DNA from: Paenibacillus macquariensis
GTDB lineage: Bacteria; Bacillota; Bacilli; Paenibacillales; Paenibacillaceae
NCBI RefSeq assembly: GCF_900156375.1
Contig: NZ_FTNK01000003.1
Location: forward strand, 62,001-126,000
Direction: 5' to 3'
Length of the DNA: 64,000 nt
This document shows positions 1 through 8,882 of this stretch, piece by piece (the stretch's first letter is position 1; each line of letters begins with the position of its first letter). The position numbers and the translations under genes are program-made. Below the pieces are notes generated by a model. The model did no database searches. It was not told where the DNA came from and was given only the letters and a program-made list of their open reading frames with translations.

Positions 1-19
1 CATTCTAAAGATCGTTCAA

Positions 20-471
20 ATGAGAATTGGAGTAGATGCTCACATATTGGCAGGTAAGTTTCAAGGGAGCAGAACGTATCTGTTGAATTTATTTCATGAA
101 GTGCTGAATCGAGAGAACCCTAATAACTACTGTTTCTTTGGTCATTGGTCTTCTGGATATCCCTATGGAGATGATCATCAATATGTGAAATTTAAGAAGG
201 TTTCGGTATTCCTCCAATTGAAGCGATGGCTTGTGGTGTTCCGGTTGTATCTTCCAACACAACAGCAATTCCAGAAATTATTGGGGATGCAGGAATTCTT
301 ATCGACCCAAATAACCCCTTAGAGATTGCGGAAAGCATTGGAGAACTTCTGGGTGATCCCGACCTTCAAAGAGAGCTTATTTCGTTGGGATATGCTCAAG
401 CAGCCAAATGGACTTGGCAATCTGCGGCGCAATTATATCTGGACGCTGTCGATGAATTTACATTTTTATAA
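20..471 (+). pseudogene. GT4-family glycosyltransferase, internally deleted and frameshifted
   Basis: Two reading frames carry the two ends of one glycosyltransferase. From 20, about 60 residues begin MRIGVDAHILAG and look like the N-terminus of a GT4 (GT-B fold) enzyme. From about 199 a different frame reads GFGIPPIEAMACGVPVV, the nucleotide-sugar binding E-x7-E region typical of the GT4 C-terminal lobe, and runs to 471. The roughly 200 residues that normally lie between are missing, so the product cannot be a working transferase. It probably once added a sugar in exopolysaccharide assembly, as the following genes suggest. Confidence 0.8.
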
Positions 472-496
472 AAGTTGAGTTGAACGGAGAGGGAAT

Positions 497-1663
497 ATGA
501 AAGCTACAGTTGCTTTTTGCGGTACGAGGGGAATACCTGCTGCTTATGGCGGATTTGAGACAGCTGTCGATGAGATTAGCTTAAGATTAGTTCAAGAGGG
601 TTTCGATTGTCATGTGTTTGGAAGATCTGAGAATGAGGGCGAAAGTGATCCAATTAATGATAGAAAAATTGTTAATGTAAAAGGAAGTGCATCAAGAAAG
701 CTGGATACGTTTGTCTCATCCATAAATACGGGCAAATACTTGTTTAAACACCGAAAGGAATATGACTTCGTGTTTTGGTTTAATAATGCGAATTTACCAG
801 GAATTCTTATTACTCGATTGGCTGGAATTCCGATGGCTGTAAATACGGACGGATTAGAATGGAGAAGAATGAAATGGTCATGGCCGTTCAAACTATATTA
901 TTTTTTTTCTTCGTTACTCATATGTTTATTCTGCAAAAAGCTAATTTCAGATTCTGTTGCCATTCAAAACTATTACAAATCTATCTTTTTCAGAAAAACA
1001 CAATTCATTCCATATGGTGCACCCATCATTTCGCCAATGAAGGACGAGAAGATAATAGATGTTTTGAAGAAATATGACCTAAGTGGACAGAAATACTTCA
1101 TTCAAATTACTAGATTTGAACTCGACAATCTCCCTCTGAAGATCATAGAAGGATTCATTAAATCTAAGCTGTACGAAGAAGGATATCAGTTCATATTAGT
1201 AGGGTATAGAGATTCAACGCCGTATTCTGAATTGTTGAAATCTCACGATGGAAAGAATGGTGTTCGTATTCTGCCTGCTAATTACAATCAAGATGTGCTT
1301 GCGGTATTAAGATCGAATGCTGAGTGTTATCTTCATGGGAATTCTGTTGGGGGTACAAACCCTGCCTTATTAGAAGCCATGGGGTCTTGTAAGAGAGTGA
1401 TGGCTATTGATGGTCCATTCAGTAAAGAGGTCTTAGGTGAATATGGACAACTGTTTACCTTAGAACGACTAGCTGAACAATTTAGACAAGTTATCACCAT
1501 GGAAGATCAAGGACTAGGAATGAAAGAGCGGTTGTATAGTAACTATCAATGGGACGCAGTTGCAAGATCTTACAGTGAGTTAATGACTTCTAATTCGGCA
1601 AGTTATCTCAATCAAGTAGAGAGAAATACGGAAATAGAATTTTCGTCTAACTCAATTGGATAG
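497..1663 (+). CDS. DUF1972-type glycosyltransferase (exopolysaccharide)
   Basis: A 388-residue protein with the N-terminal signature of DUF1972 glycosyltransferases, CGTRGIPAAYGGFET, followed by a Rossmann-like donor lobe. The C-terminal part has HGNSVGGTNPALLEAMG, the GT4-type nucleotide-sugar site. Members of this family are often rhamnosyltransferases in capsule or exopolysaccharide clusters; the sugar used here cannot be read from the sequence. The ATG at 497 follows GGAGAGGG at a good distance. It is the only intact transferase in a cluster where both flanking transferases are broken. It has no transmembrane segment and should act at the cytoplasmic face of the membrane. Confidence 0.85.
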   Translation: MKATVAFCGTRGIPAAYGGFETAVDEISLRLVQEGFDCHVFGRSENEGESDPINDRKIVNVKGSASRKLDTFVSSINTGKYLFKHRKEYDFVFWFNNANLPGILITRLAGIPMAVNTDGLEWRRMKWSWPFKLYYFFSSLLICLFCKKLISDSVAIQNYYKSIFFRKTQFIPYGAPIISPMKDEKIIDVLKKYDLSGQKYFIQITRFELDNLPLKIIEGFIKSKLYEEGYQFILVGYRDSTPYSELLKSHDGKNGVRILPANYNQDVLAVLRSNAECYLHGNSVGGTNPALLEAMGSCKRVMAIDGPFSKEVLGEYGQLFTLERLAEQFRQVITMEDQGLGMKERLYSNYQWDAVARSYSELMTSNSASYLNQVERNTEIEFSSNSIG

Positions 1664-1679
1664 AAGAAACAAAAGAATG

Positions 1680-2213
1680 TAATCAATCGTTGTTAACTTG
1701 CCCGAACACTGAACAACATAGATTTATACTCATAAATGACTATTCTCCAGAGAAGGAAATAAGTATTACGAGAATCTTAAGAAGGATATCCATTGGTTAA
1801 AAAGGGAATTATTTACCTTTATTCGAAAAGATGAACTTAAACGGATGAAAGGGGTATTCAAACCATTTACCATTACATGTATTGGTACAGTATACAAAAT
1901 TAAGGGTCAAGAAGATTTAGTCGAATTGGCTAATAAATTGAAACAAGACACAAACAGGAATTATTAGATACTCATTATTGGTCAAACAAAGAAGAAATAT
2001 TACGATCAACTACTTCAGAAAGTAGTGGAATATGGTGTTCAGGATATGGTGGAATTCATTGATTTCACAAATGATTTAGTGACCCTGAGAGAGGATTCTG
2101 ATGTTGAAGTCGTTTGCTCCAGGAAGGAAGCCTTCGGAAGAGTGGCTATTGAAGCTATGGATTGTGGGAATCCTTTGATTGTTACTGTGGCTGGGGGACT
2201 CATGTACGTGTGA
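1680..2213 (+). pseudogene. GT4-family glycosyltransferase remnant
   Basis: This stretch holds scattered pieces of a second glycosyltransferase. Around 1875-1960 it reads like the start of a GT4 C-terminal lobe (CIGTVYKIKGQEDLVELA), then a TAG at about 1966 interrupts it. From 1969 to 2213 it continues as ILIIGQTKKKYYDQLLQK, ending in EAFGRVAIEAMDCGNPLIV, the equivalent of the E-x7-E motif. The N-terminal half and the C-terminal end are lost. With the broken gene at 20-471 it shows that this exopolysaccharide cluster is decaying. Confidence 0.75.
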
Positions 2214-2259
2214 AAATCCGGGGTTCACCAAATTCAAATAATTAGAGGAGTGAAGATTC

Positions 2260-3012
2260 ATGAAAGGAATCATCTTAGCAGGCGGTACAGGCTCAAGGCT
2301 CTACCCATTAACAAAGGTGACGAACAAGCACTTACTTCCCGTAGGGAAATATCCGATGATTTACCATTCCATTCATAAACTCAGAGAAGCCGAAATTAAC
2401 GACATCCTCATTGTCACGGGACGTGACCATATGGGAGATGTCGTTAATTTGTTAGGGAGTGGATACGAATTCGGTGTCAACTTTACGTACAAAGTTCAGG
2501 ATCAGGCTGGAGGAATTGCACAGGCCTTAGGATTAGCAGAAGATTTCGCACAAGGGCAGCCGATGACGGTTATTTTAGGTGATAACATATTCTCTGATTC
2601 GTTATCCTCTTATGTAAATAATTTCAGAAGACAGAATAAAGGAGCAAAAATTCTTCTGCAAGAGGTAGCCGATCCAGAACGTTACGGAGTGGCTGAATTG
2701 GAAGGTAGGAATATCAAATCCATTGAAGAAAAACCTAAGGTGCCGAAGAGTTCATACGCTGTGACAGGTATATATATGTACGATTCTGAAGTATTCAGCA
2801 TTATCAGAAACTTGAAGCCGTCAGGAAGAGGGGAATTGGAGATAACGGATGTTAATAATGCCTATATCGCTCAAGGGCTGTTGACGTATGATATTTTATC
2901 CGGATGGTGGACAGATGCCGGTACTCACGAGTCATTAGCGTATTCGAATGAACTGGTTCGTAATCAGGAGTTTGATATGAACTTTGGTAAAAGGGTTGCT
3001 TTCGTACACTAG
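2260..3012 (+). CDS. rmlA: Glucose-1-phosphate thymidylyltransferase-like sugar nucleotidyltransferase
   Basis: A 250-residue nucleotidyltransferase that joins a sugar 1-phosphate to a nucleoside triphosphate, probably glucose-1-phosphate and dTTP for dTDP-rhamnose-type precursors. The N-terminus [18 protein letters not shown] is the nucleotide-binding loop, and the family motifs [12 protein letters not shown] and [12 protein letters not shown] are present. The length fits the short RmlA/SpsI group, which lacks the longer C-terminal extension. AGAGGAG precedes the ATG. No rmlB, rmlC or rmlD is in the window, so the pathway must be completed elsewhere. Substrate specificity is inferred from the family only. 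Confidence 0.85.
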   Translation: MKGIILAGGTGSRLYPLTKVTNKHLLPVGKYPMIYHSIHKLREAEINDILIVTGRDHMGDVVNLLGSGYEFGVNFTYKVQDQAGGIAQALGLAEDFAQGQPMTVILGDNIFSDSLSSYVNNFRRQNKGAKILLQEVADPERYGVAELEGRNIKSIEEKPKVPKSSYAVTGIYMYDSEVFSIIRNLKPSGRGELEITDVNNAYIAQGLLTYDILSGWWTDAGTHESLAYSNELVRNQEFDMNFGKRVAFVH

Positions 3013-3279
3013 ACAACACACAATCTAAGTTACCATTTTCATCTGAAACGTAGAGAATTGTGGACCATCATCTCAGATGAGGGAGAATTTGTACTCAATG
3101 AACAACGTTGGATAATTAAACAGGGAGACGTTCTTGAAATTCCAGAGGGCAGTTGTCACAGTGTAAGAGCAATCCGTGATTTAGAAATTATCGGAGTACA
3201 AATGGGAAGTGAATTGGTAGATGAGGACATTATTCGATTGAAGCTAGAATGGTCAGATATTTTGGTTAATTCGATTTGA
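3013..3279 (+). pseudogene. Cupin domain fragment lacking its own start
   Basis: Directly after the rmlA stop an open frame encodes a cupin of the mannose-6-phosphate isomerase type: LSYHFHLKRRELWTIISDEG supplies the metal-binding HxH...E motif, and GDVLEIPEGSCHSVRA the second cupin motif. No ATG or ribosome site precedes the first motif; the only usable start, TTG at 3058, would cut into the motif. The simplest reading is a deletion that fused the end of rmlA to the middle of a neighbouring cupin gene. Cupins of this kind are common beside nucleotide-sugar genes. Confidence 0.65.
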
Positions 3280-3305
3280 ATATATGAAATAAAGGGGTAC
3301 AACGA

Positions 3306-4274
3306 ATGAAACGCTGGGTAAAGGTAACAGTATTAGCCGTATCCTTAAGTATCTTCATTATAGTGGGCTATGGAATATATTTGTATACATCTGTGAAATC
3401 GACTGCTAAAGCAATCTATGAACCAAGAGAACCAATTAAAGTTGTAGCGACAACGCAAGATCCGTTGGAACCGACTAAACCAGAAGTATCTAGTACAGAA
3501 CTCAATAGTGGTGGACCTGTTCAAATGGATGAACGAGACCCATTTACTGTGCTTGTTATGGGGGTAGATCAACGAGAGAACGATGTTGGTCGATCAGACT
3601 CCATGATTATGTTGAGCGTGAACCCATCCAAAGAATCGATTCTCATGTTCAATATTCCAAGGGATACTCGAACGGAGATTATAGGGCACGGCACGATAGA
3701 TAAAATTAATCACGCCTATGCTTTTGGTGGAGTAAATATGTCCATTCAAACCGTAGAGAATCTCTTGAAAGTTCCCATTAACTATTACATCAAAGTAAAC
3801 ATGGAGGGGTTTAGTCAAATTATAGATTTACTAGGCGGAGTGGAGCTTGAGAATCCATTTTCTTTTCAATTTGAAGGTTATGATTTCAAAGAAGGACATT
3901 TAAAGCTTGACGGCACTGCAGCGCTTGCCTATTCACGTATGCGCTATGATGACCCTCGAGGAGACTTTGGACGTAACGCAAGACAACGTGAGGTACTGAA
4001 ACAGACGTTGAAGAATGCTCTACAGGTCTCTAATATCGTTCATGTTCAATCCATGCTTACTGAAGTGGGAAACAATGTGAAAACGGATATTACCTTTAAA
4101 GAAATGAAGAAGTTTATAACGGATTATCGCACGGATCTGAATACGATTGAAACCTTGGAGTTCAATGGGCAAGGTAAGAGAATAAACGGAGTTTATTATT
4201 ACATTATAGATAATGCAGAGAAAGAACGCGTCCATAATTTGATTGAAGAGCAACTGCAAAAGGCAAAAAAATAA
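3306..4274 (+). CDS. LytR-CpsA-Psr (LCP) family cell-wall glycopolymer ligase
   Basis: A 322-residue LCP protein. These enzymes move glycopolymers such as teichoic acid or capsule from a lipid carrier to peptidoglycan on the outer membrane face. One transmembrane segment lies at residues 8-27, followed by a Pro/Thr-rich linker and the LCP domain from about residue 78. Hallmarks are the Arg/Asp phosphate-binding patches in RSDSMIMLSVNP and FNIPRDTRTEI, then KINHAYAFGG and LAYSRMRYDDPRGDFGRNAR. It follows the exopolysaccharide genes and may attach that polymer to the wall, although the polymer pathway next to it is damaged. The ATG follows an AAAGGGG ribosome site. Confidence 0.9.
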   Translation: MKRWVKVTVLAVSLSIFIIVGYGIYLYTSVKSTAKAIYEPREPIKVVATTQDPLEPTKPEVSSTELNSGGPVQMDERDPFTVLVMGVDQRENDVGRSDSMIMLSVNPSKESILMFNIPRDTRTEIIGHGTIDKINHAYAFGGVNMSIQTVENLLKVPINYYIKVNMEGFSQIIDLLGGVELENPFSFQFEGYDFKEGHLKLDGTAALAYSRMRYDDPRGDFGRNARQREVLKQTLKNALQVSNIVHVQSMLTEVGNNVKTDITFKEMKKFITDYRTDLNTIETLEFNGQGKRINGVYYYIIDNAEKERVHNLIEEQLQKAKK

Positions 4275-4332
4275 ATGAGGAAAGAGCATCTCGGAAGCAA
4301 TAAAGGAAGAGCTAATGGAGGTGGAAGGACCT

Positions 4333-4815
4333 ATGATACAATTGTTGAGAAACTCTGATAACGTACTTGAAGCTTACGAAGATGGAAAGAAGCACAAGGA
4401 TGTCAAATTGATTCGTTCATTTCCATTGACCATGCCGGAACAATTTATCTCAGTTCGCTCAGATACCAACGAGGAGATTATAATGATTACAGATCTTTCT
4501 TTGTTAGAAGGTGAAAGTAGAAGGGTAGCAGAGCAGGAACTTCAGCGGTATTATATGAGTCCCACCATTGAGAGTATTATCTCTTTGAATGAGATTGGAT
4601 GTGAGTGGGTAGGAGTAGTAGATACCAGTTCTGGTAGAATGAATTTTCGAATGAACGAAAAGTATGAAAGTGTACATCCTTTGAGCCAAGTGAGTTGGAG
4701 TCTAAGTGATATTGAAGGACGTAGGTTTATTATTTTAAATATTCATGAACTGGATGAGAATAGTTTGAAGCAATGGGAAAAATTGAATAACCAATATTTC
4801 ATTGCTAAGATATGA
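4333..4815 (+). CDS. DUF1854 domain protein
   Basis: About 160 residues of the DUF1854 type: an N-terminal R-x(n)-FPLT strand, a central segment ending EQELQRYYMSPTIESI, and a C-terminal half resembling a regulatory beta domain. Some relatives are linked with cyanophycin genes or sit next to, or are fused to, ABC transporters; here an ABC exporter pair follows at 5234. The ATG at 4333 is chosen because GGAGGTGG at 4317-4324 is well placed for it; the upstream ATG at 4315 would overlap that site. Its biochemical role is unknown. Confidence 0.6.
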   Translation: MIQLLRNSDNVLEAYEDGKKHKDVKLIRSFPLTMPEQFISVRSDTNEEIIMITDLSLLEGESRRVAEQELQRYYMSPTIESIISLNEIGCEWVGVVDTSSGRMNFRMNEKYESVHPLSQVSWSLSDIEGRRFIILNIHELDENSLKQWEKLNNQYFIAKI

Positions 4816-4857
4816 ACAATTACGAGAAAAACATATCTATTCACATTAAGGAAATTC

Positions 4858-4886
4858 TTGACATTGCAATAAATGTCGAGTACATT
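4858..4886 (+). promoter_or_regulatory. Sigma-A type promoter
   Basis: TTGACA at 4858-4863 and TACATT at 4881-4886 are separated by exactly 17 bases. It would drive the small CxxC protein gene and possibly the ABC exporter pair behind it. Confidence 0.55.
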
Positions 4887-4979
4887 ACAGTTATTGATAC
4901 ATAGTGTATCTTTTAGTGAAGTTGATTGATATATTTAGTCGAATAACATGATAATTCCTGTGAGGGGTAGGTTTTTCGA

Positions 4980-5162
4980 ATGATTGAGCAATTTCAATTT
5001 TATTGTGTATACTGTGAGAAGATTGTAGATGGGAACCAGGAAAGTGCCATTTTCAAAACTTGTTTTTACCGGTATAACACATCTATGGGGTATTGTAAGG
5101 AATGTGTATTAACTCAAAATGAATTATATGTAGATTCTCATATTGTGGAGAGGATGCTCTAA
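4980..5162 (+). CDS. Small CxxC...CxxC protein, function unknown
   Basis: A 60-residue open frame with two CxxC knuckles (CVYC near residue 9 and CKEC near residue 38), suggesting a small zinc-ribbon fold. GAGGGG lies about 10 bases before the ATG, and a good sigma-A promoter lies about 100 bases upstream. It sits between the DUF1854 gene and an ABC exporter with no overlap to either. I do not recognise the family. Two regularly spaced cysteine pairs in so short a frame argue against chance. Confidence 0.45.
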   Translation: MIEQFQFYCVYCEKIVDGNQESAIFKTCFYRYNTSMGYCKECVLTQNELYVDSHIVERML

Positions 5163-5233
5163 ACATTGGTTAATGTATACTTAGAATTGAAATAGGCTAG
5201 GGTCATATTTGTTAAGGAGAAGGGGTGTATTAA

Positions 5234-6145
5234 TTGCAAGAGGAACCAGTTGTTCGCTTAGAAAATGTCTCGAAGATAATCTCTTCTAAAGCAATAATAG
5301 ATAATCTGAGTCTAGAGATCTCACAAGGGCAAGTGTTTGGATTTCTGGGTCCGAATGGGGCAGGGAAGACCACGACGATCCGTATGATGGTTGGATTAAT
5401 ATCTATAAGTAAAGGAGACATCCTGATCTGTGGGAAGAGCATTAAGAATCAATTCGAAGAAGCGATAGCAAATGTAGGGGCTATTGTAGAAAACCCAGAA
5501 ATGTATAAATACCTTACTGGATATCAGAACTTACAGCATTTCGCTCGTATGATGCCTGGAATTACGAAGCAAAGAATACAAGAGGTTATTGCTCTTGTTG
5601 GGTTGGATAACCGAATTCATGACAAAGTAAAAACCTACTCACTAGGTATGAGACAAAGACTAGGCGTAGCTCAGGCTATTCTACACAACCCGAAGCTTCT
5701 TATTTTGGACGAGCCTACGAATGGACTTGATCCTCAGGGAATTCGGGAATTACGGGACTATTTACGACATCTTTGTAGGGTCGAAGGAACTACAGTCTTC
5801 GTATCGAGTCATCTACTCTCTGAGATGGAACTGATGTGCGACAGAGTGGCCATTATCCAGAATGGTCGACTCATTGATGTACGACAGTTAAAGAACGAGG
5901 ATGGGGTAGCCGTTTCCGCTGCTGAGATAGCATTTGATGTGGATCATCCACAACAGGCTGCGGCTATACTTGGCGTGGATCGTGTGGAGAATAATTTACT
6001 TATTATGCGGGTATCGCGTGAAGAAGTAGCTGATATTAATGCACGACTCGTTCAGGCGGGGATAAGAGTATACGGTATTCGTGAAGTTACGCGTTCGCTT
6101 GAGGATCAATTCTTAGAAATGACAGGAAGTGAACAAATTGGCTAA
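5234..6145 (+). CDS. ABC transporter ATP-binding protein (BcrA-type)
   Basis: A 303-residue nucleotide-binding subunit of an ABC-2 exporter. It shows Walker A GPNGAGKTT, a signature loop YSLGMRQRLGVAQA, Walker B LLILDEPTNGLD and the switch His in VSSHLLSEME. A C-terminal extension of about 80 residues is usual for the bacitracin/lantibiotic-type and general drug or lipid exporters. The start is TTG at 5234, behind AAGGAGAAGGGG. The permease gene begins inside its last codons, so the two should form one complex. The substrate cannot be told. Confidence 0.9.
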   Translation: MQEEPVVRLENVSKIISSKAIIDNLSLEISQGQVFGFLGPNGAGKTTTIRMMVGLISISKGDILICGKSIKNQFEEAIANVGAIVENPEMYKYLTGYQNLQHFARMMPGITKQRIQEVIALVGLDNRIHDKVKTYSLGMRQRLGVAQAILHNPKLLILDEPTNGLDPQGIRELRDYLRHLCRVEGTTVFVSSHLLSEMELMCDRVAIIQNGRLIDVRQLKNEDGVAVSAAEIAFDVDHPQQAAAILGVDRVENNLLIMRVSREEVADINARLVQAGIRVYGIREVTRSLEDQFLEMTGSEQIG

Positions 6146-6923
6146 CTTTTATAAATTAGTATTAAATGAGAATATGAAAATATACCGTCGTGCCCGTACT
6201 TGGATTATGTTAAGTATTCTAGCTATTGTAAGTATTCTTATGCCATTTGTATTTTTCATGGCTGGCTCACAAGAGAATCCTAGTGTCTGGGAAGTTGTCT
6301 TATTAACGATGACCTTTACATTTTTTATGAATATTATATTTGCAAGTGTCATTGCAGCTGATTCTGTGGCTAGTGAATTTTCTTGGGGAACGATTAAGTT
6401 ACTTCTGATTCGACCATGGAGTCGCTCAAAAATTCTATTGTCCAAGTATATATCGGTGATACTATTTGGGATATTAAGTACACTTATGATGTTTGGAGTG
6501 ACCTTTCTATTCGCAAATATTTGGTTCACCTATGATGTGGGTAGTACAGGACTAATCTCAAGTTCTTGGAGTGCGATGTCGTATACCCTCATGATTCTAG
6601 GTTGTAAATATGTTGAACTTATATTGATTACGACGATAGCCTTTATGATTTCTACCCTATTTCGTTCCAGCACCTTTGCTATTGTCTTATCATTGGTCGT
6701 CTTATTCTCTAAAGATATCTTCCTGCTTCTACTTAATCCGGATAAATATGTGTGGATGAAATATGTTATATTCACGCAAATGGATTTAAAAGGTTACATT
6801 GATTCTCCCGTGGGTCCTGGAGGTTCAACATTGGCCTTCTCGTTGATTGTGCTGGCAATCTATTATATTTGTTTCTTAGTGCTCACATGGGTTATTTTTA
6901 ACAAACGGGATGTTGCAACATAA
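6129..6923 (+). CDS. ABC-2 type transporter permease
   Basis: A 264-residue integral membrane protein with about six hydrophobic segments, the first at residues 25-48, and the ABC-2 feature of a cytoplasmic loop ASEFSWGTIKLLLIRPWSR before the third segment. It starts with GTG at 6129, overlapping the ATPase gene by 17 bases, which implies translational coupling. It should form the membrane channel of the exporter with the upstream ATPase. A strong terminator follows. Exporters of this kind often pump peptides or hydrophobic compounds, but nothing here fixes the cargo. Confidence 0.85.
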   Translation: MNKLANFYKLVLNENMKIYRRARTWIMLSILAIVSILMPFVFFMAGSQENPSVWEVVLLTMTFTFFMNIIFASVIAADSVASEFSWGTIKLLLIRPWSRSKILLSKYISVILFGILSTLMMFGVTFLFANIWFTYDVGSTGLISSSWSAMSYTLMILGCKYVELILITTIAFMISTLFRSSTFAIVLSLVVLFSKDIFLLLLNPDKYVWMKYVIFTQMDLKGYIDSPVGPGGSTLAFSLIVLAIYYICFLVLTWVIFNKRDVAT

Positions 6924-6952
6924 TAAGATAGTCTGATGTTTGAACAATAAAG

Positions 6953-6992
6953 CCCTGAAGAATAGGATTTCATTCTATTCTTCAGGGTTTTA
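6953..6992 (+). terminator. Rho-independent terminator after the ABC exporter
   Basis: A perfect 13-bp stem, CCCTGAAGAATAG (6953-6965) with CTATTCTTCAGGG (6975-6987), is followed by TTTTATTG. Confidence 0.85.
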
Positions 6993-7065
6993 TTGAATTG
7001 TGATCCGTACAGAATGACAGGGTTACATGTAGAATGAGATAAGATTGCAATTTATCAGAAGATGT

Positions 7066-7482
7066 TTAGCTTACTTCGGGTTGTAAATAGTGAGAATGGA
7101 TATCTTTTGACTTCTCAGATACAGGCTCCGGTTGGCTCATTGTACTCGTGCCACTTAATGCGCCACCTTCCATAATAATGAGAGAAGAGGCGGATACATC
7201 CCCGAACATCTGTCCGGTTGCAGTGATGGTGAGTTTACCTGTTGTAGCAACGTCCCCGTACACCTTACCTGCAATCACTACTTCCCTTGCTTGAATGTTA
7301 GAACGAGCTACCGCATTTTCTCCAACCGTGATATCCCCTTGACTCTCAATCTCACCGTTAAAAGAACCCTCAATCCGCAAGTTAGCTTCGCATTGTATCT
7401 TCCCAGTAACCTCACAACCTTGTCCAATAAGGGTATCCGTTCCTGAGTTTCTTCGATTTGAATTTCGTGCTCGTCGAGCCAT
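7066..7482 (-). CDS. Bactofilin (polymer-forming cytoskeletal protein)
   Basis: A 138-residue bactofilin. The central beta-helix repeats are visible as short hydrophobic/Gly strands (TDTLIGQGCEVTGKIQCE, LRIEGSFNGEIES, ITVGENAVARSNI, VVIAGKVYGDVAT), flanked by a basic N-terminus and a disordered C-terminus. Bactofilins self-assemble into nucleotide-free filaments that position cell-wall enzymes. The upstream partner on the same strand is an M23 peptidase, a pairing known from several phyla where the filament recruits the hydrolase. AGGAGG precedes the ATG. A repeat-bearing spacer separates it from the peptidase gene. Confidence 0.88.
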   Translation of the reverse strand: MARRARNSNRRNSGTDTLIGQGCEVTGKIQCEANLRIEGSFNGEIESQGDITVGENAVARSNIQAREVVIAGKVYGDVATTGKLTITATGQMFGDVSASSLIIMEGGALSGTSTMSQPEPVSEKSKDIHSHYLQPEVS

Positions 7483-7541
7483 GTTTGTAACCTCCTAAAA
7501 GTTTTTGAAGAGCAATACTTCCTTGAATAAACGTCGTTTCA

Positions 7542-7640
7542 AAAACTAGCATCGAAAGCATAAGCTTAAAGTTTTGTGAAGCGATGCCTCACGGAATGTA
7601 CTTCGGAACAAAACTAGCATCGAAAGCATTAGCTAAAAGT
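7542..7640. repeat. Two 31-bp direct repeats, 68 bp apart, in the bactofilin-peptidase spacer
   Basis: AAAACTAGCATCGAAAGCAT is the start of a 31-bp unit at 7542-7572 that recurs at 7610-7640 with two mismatches. The intervening DNA has weak similarity to the flanks, as if a unit of about 68 bp had been duplicated. The spacer holds no gene. Confidence 0.75.
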
Positions 7641-7664
7641 CTTTGGAGAGCAAAACTCCCCTGA

Positions 7665-8651
7665 CTATTGAATATATGGAAGTGGATTTACGACTTCATT
7701 CATTTTCTCAACTTGGAAATGAAGATGAGCACCCGTACTTCGGCCCGTACTTCCCATTTTACCGATGAGATCACCCTTAGAGATTGAATCCCCCACAGCT
7801 ACCTTAATGTTGCTTAAATGCATGTATGTCGTCTGCAAGCCTTCTGGATGTTCAATCTTTATAAAGAGACCACGTGCCCCTCCTTGTTCAGCCTCAACGA
7901 CTTTGCCTGCTCCAGCGGCGTAGACAGGATCTCCTGTATTACCCGAAATATCAAGGCCTGCGTGATAGGCAGCTACACCAGTAAAGGGATCTTTTCGATA
8001 CCCGAAGCTAGATGAAATAACGTGGGATTCAGTGGGCCACATATTAGGAATACCAGCTAACATGTCTTGTGTCTCTTGGGCCTTTTCAAGCATTCGTGGA
8101 ATATTATCCTCCATAGAATCAAGTAATTTCCGAAGCTCTACAAAGTCATCCTTTGTCTCACGTGTAAGGTCGAGAATTTCACTCGTGTCTACAGCAATAA
8201 ATTCGCCCCCGACATGCTTTGGATCATCATTGCTTAAGGTTGGGGTGATTGTTTTCTTTTCAGAACTCATGCTGGTGTTATTTTTATTAATAAATTTCTG
8301 TAATTCTTTTTCAAGATCATTGACACGTTGCATCTTGCCCTTCATATCTTGTGCGTCAGAGGAAAGGTTAATAATTTCGTTTTGTAATCTAGAGATAGCT
8401 TCTTCACGGTTACTTACCGTGATCTCCATCTTATTGTTTGTCATCGTCTGATGCTGCAATTGCTGTTCCATTTTAGAGATGACTTGGGAAGAATGAACTT
8501 GCATGGAGATAATTAGGCCGGAAAGGGACAGAATAGCAATAGTAGGTACGGCGATAAGTAACGGTTTAGAGAGTTGAATTTGCTTAACGGAATGCTGTGC
8601 ATCACGTAGAACAAGTAGGGTTATGGGTTGTTTGGACTTCGTACTTTTCAT
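7665..8651 (-). CDS. Membrane-anchored M23 family peptidoglycan endopeptidase
   Basis: A 328-residue protein: basic N-terminus, one transmembrane helix at about residues 29-50, a coiled coil at about 60-125, a linker, and a C-terminal LytM/M23 domain from about residue 210. Zinc ligands are seen in the AYHAGLDISG segment and the HLHF motif near the C-terminus, so the peptidase should be active, cutting peptide cross-links outside the membrane. The coiled coil probably positions it, perhaps on the bactofilin encoded just downstream. AAGGAG precedes the ATG. The same layout occurs in cell-shape peptidases of other phyla. Confidence 0.88.
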   Translation of the reverse strand: MKSTKSKQPITLLVLRDAQHSVKQIQLSKPLLIAVPTIAILSLSGLIISMQVHSSQVISKMEQQLQHQTMTNNKMEITVSNREEAISRLQNEIINLSSDAQDMKGKMQRVNDLEKELQKFINKNNTSMSSEKKTITPTLSNDDPKHVGGEFIAVDTSEILDLTRETKDDFVELRKLLDSMEDNIPRMLEKAQETQDMLAGIPNMWPTESHVISSSFGYRKDPFTGVAAYHAGLDISGNTGDPVYAAGAGKVVEAEQGGARGLFIKIEHPEGLQTTYMHLSNIKVAVGDSISKGDLIGKMGSTGRSTGAHLHFQVEKMNEVVNPLPYIQ

Positions 8652-8882
8652 GGCAACTCCTTTCTAGGCATTGGATGTAGATAGCTTGGTTATATTCTAT
8701 TTATTCGTAGAAATCTCTAAACATGTCAAATATATTTTGAGTTTAGTGGTTAAATTTCCCTATCTAGTGGGTATGTACTGAATAACCCCCTATTAGGCTG
8801 GTCGATGATGATCTTTACATAGTACATAGATGGATTAAATTATTTAGGGATAATAATTTTTATTGTGAAAGAGGTCAGCCGT

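Noticed and set aside
3345..4289. Minus-strand frames opposite the LCP gene
   Set aside because: Shadows of the intact LCP gene in other frames.
7542..7640. CRISPR-like reading of the 31-bp repeats
   Set aside because: Only two copies, the spacer is itself similar to the flanks, and no cas genes lie nearby.
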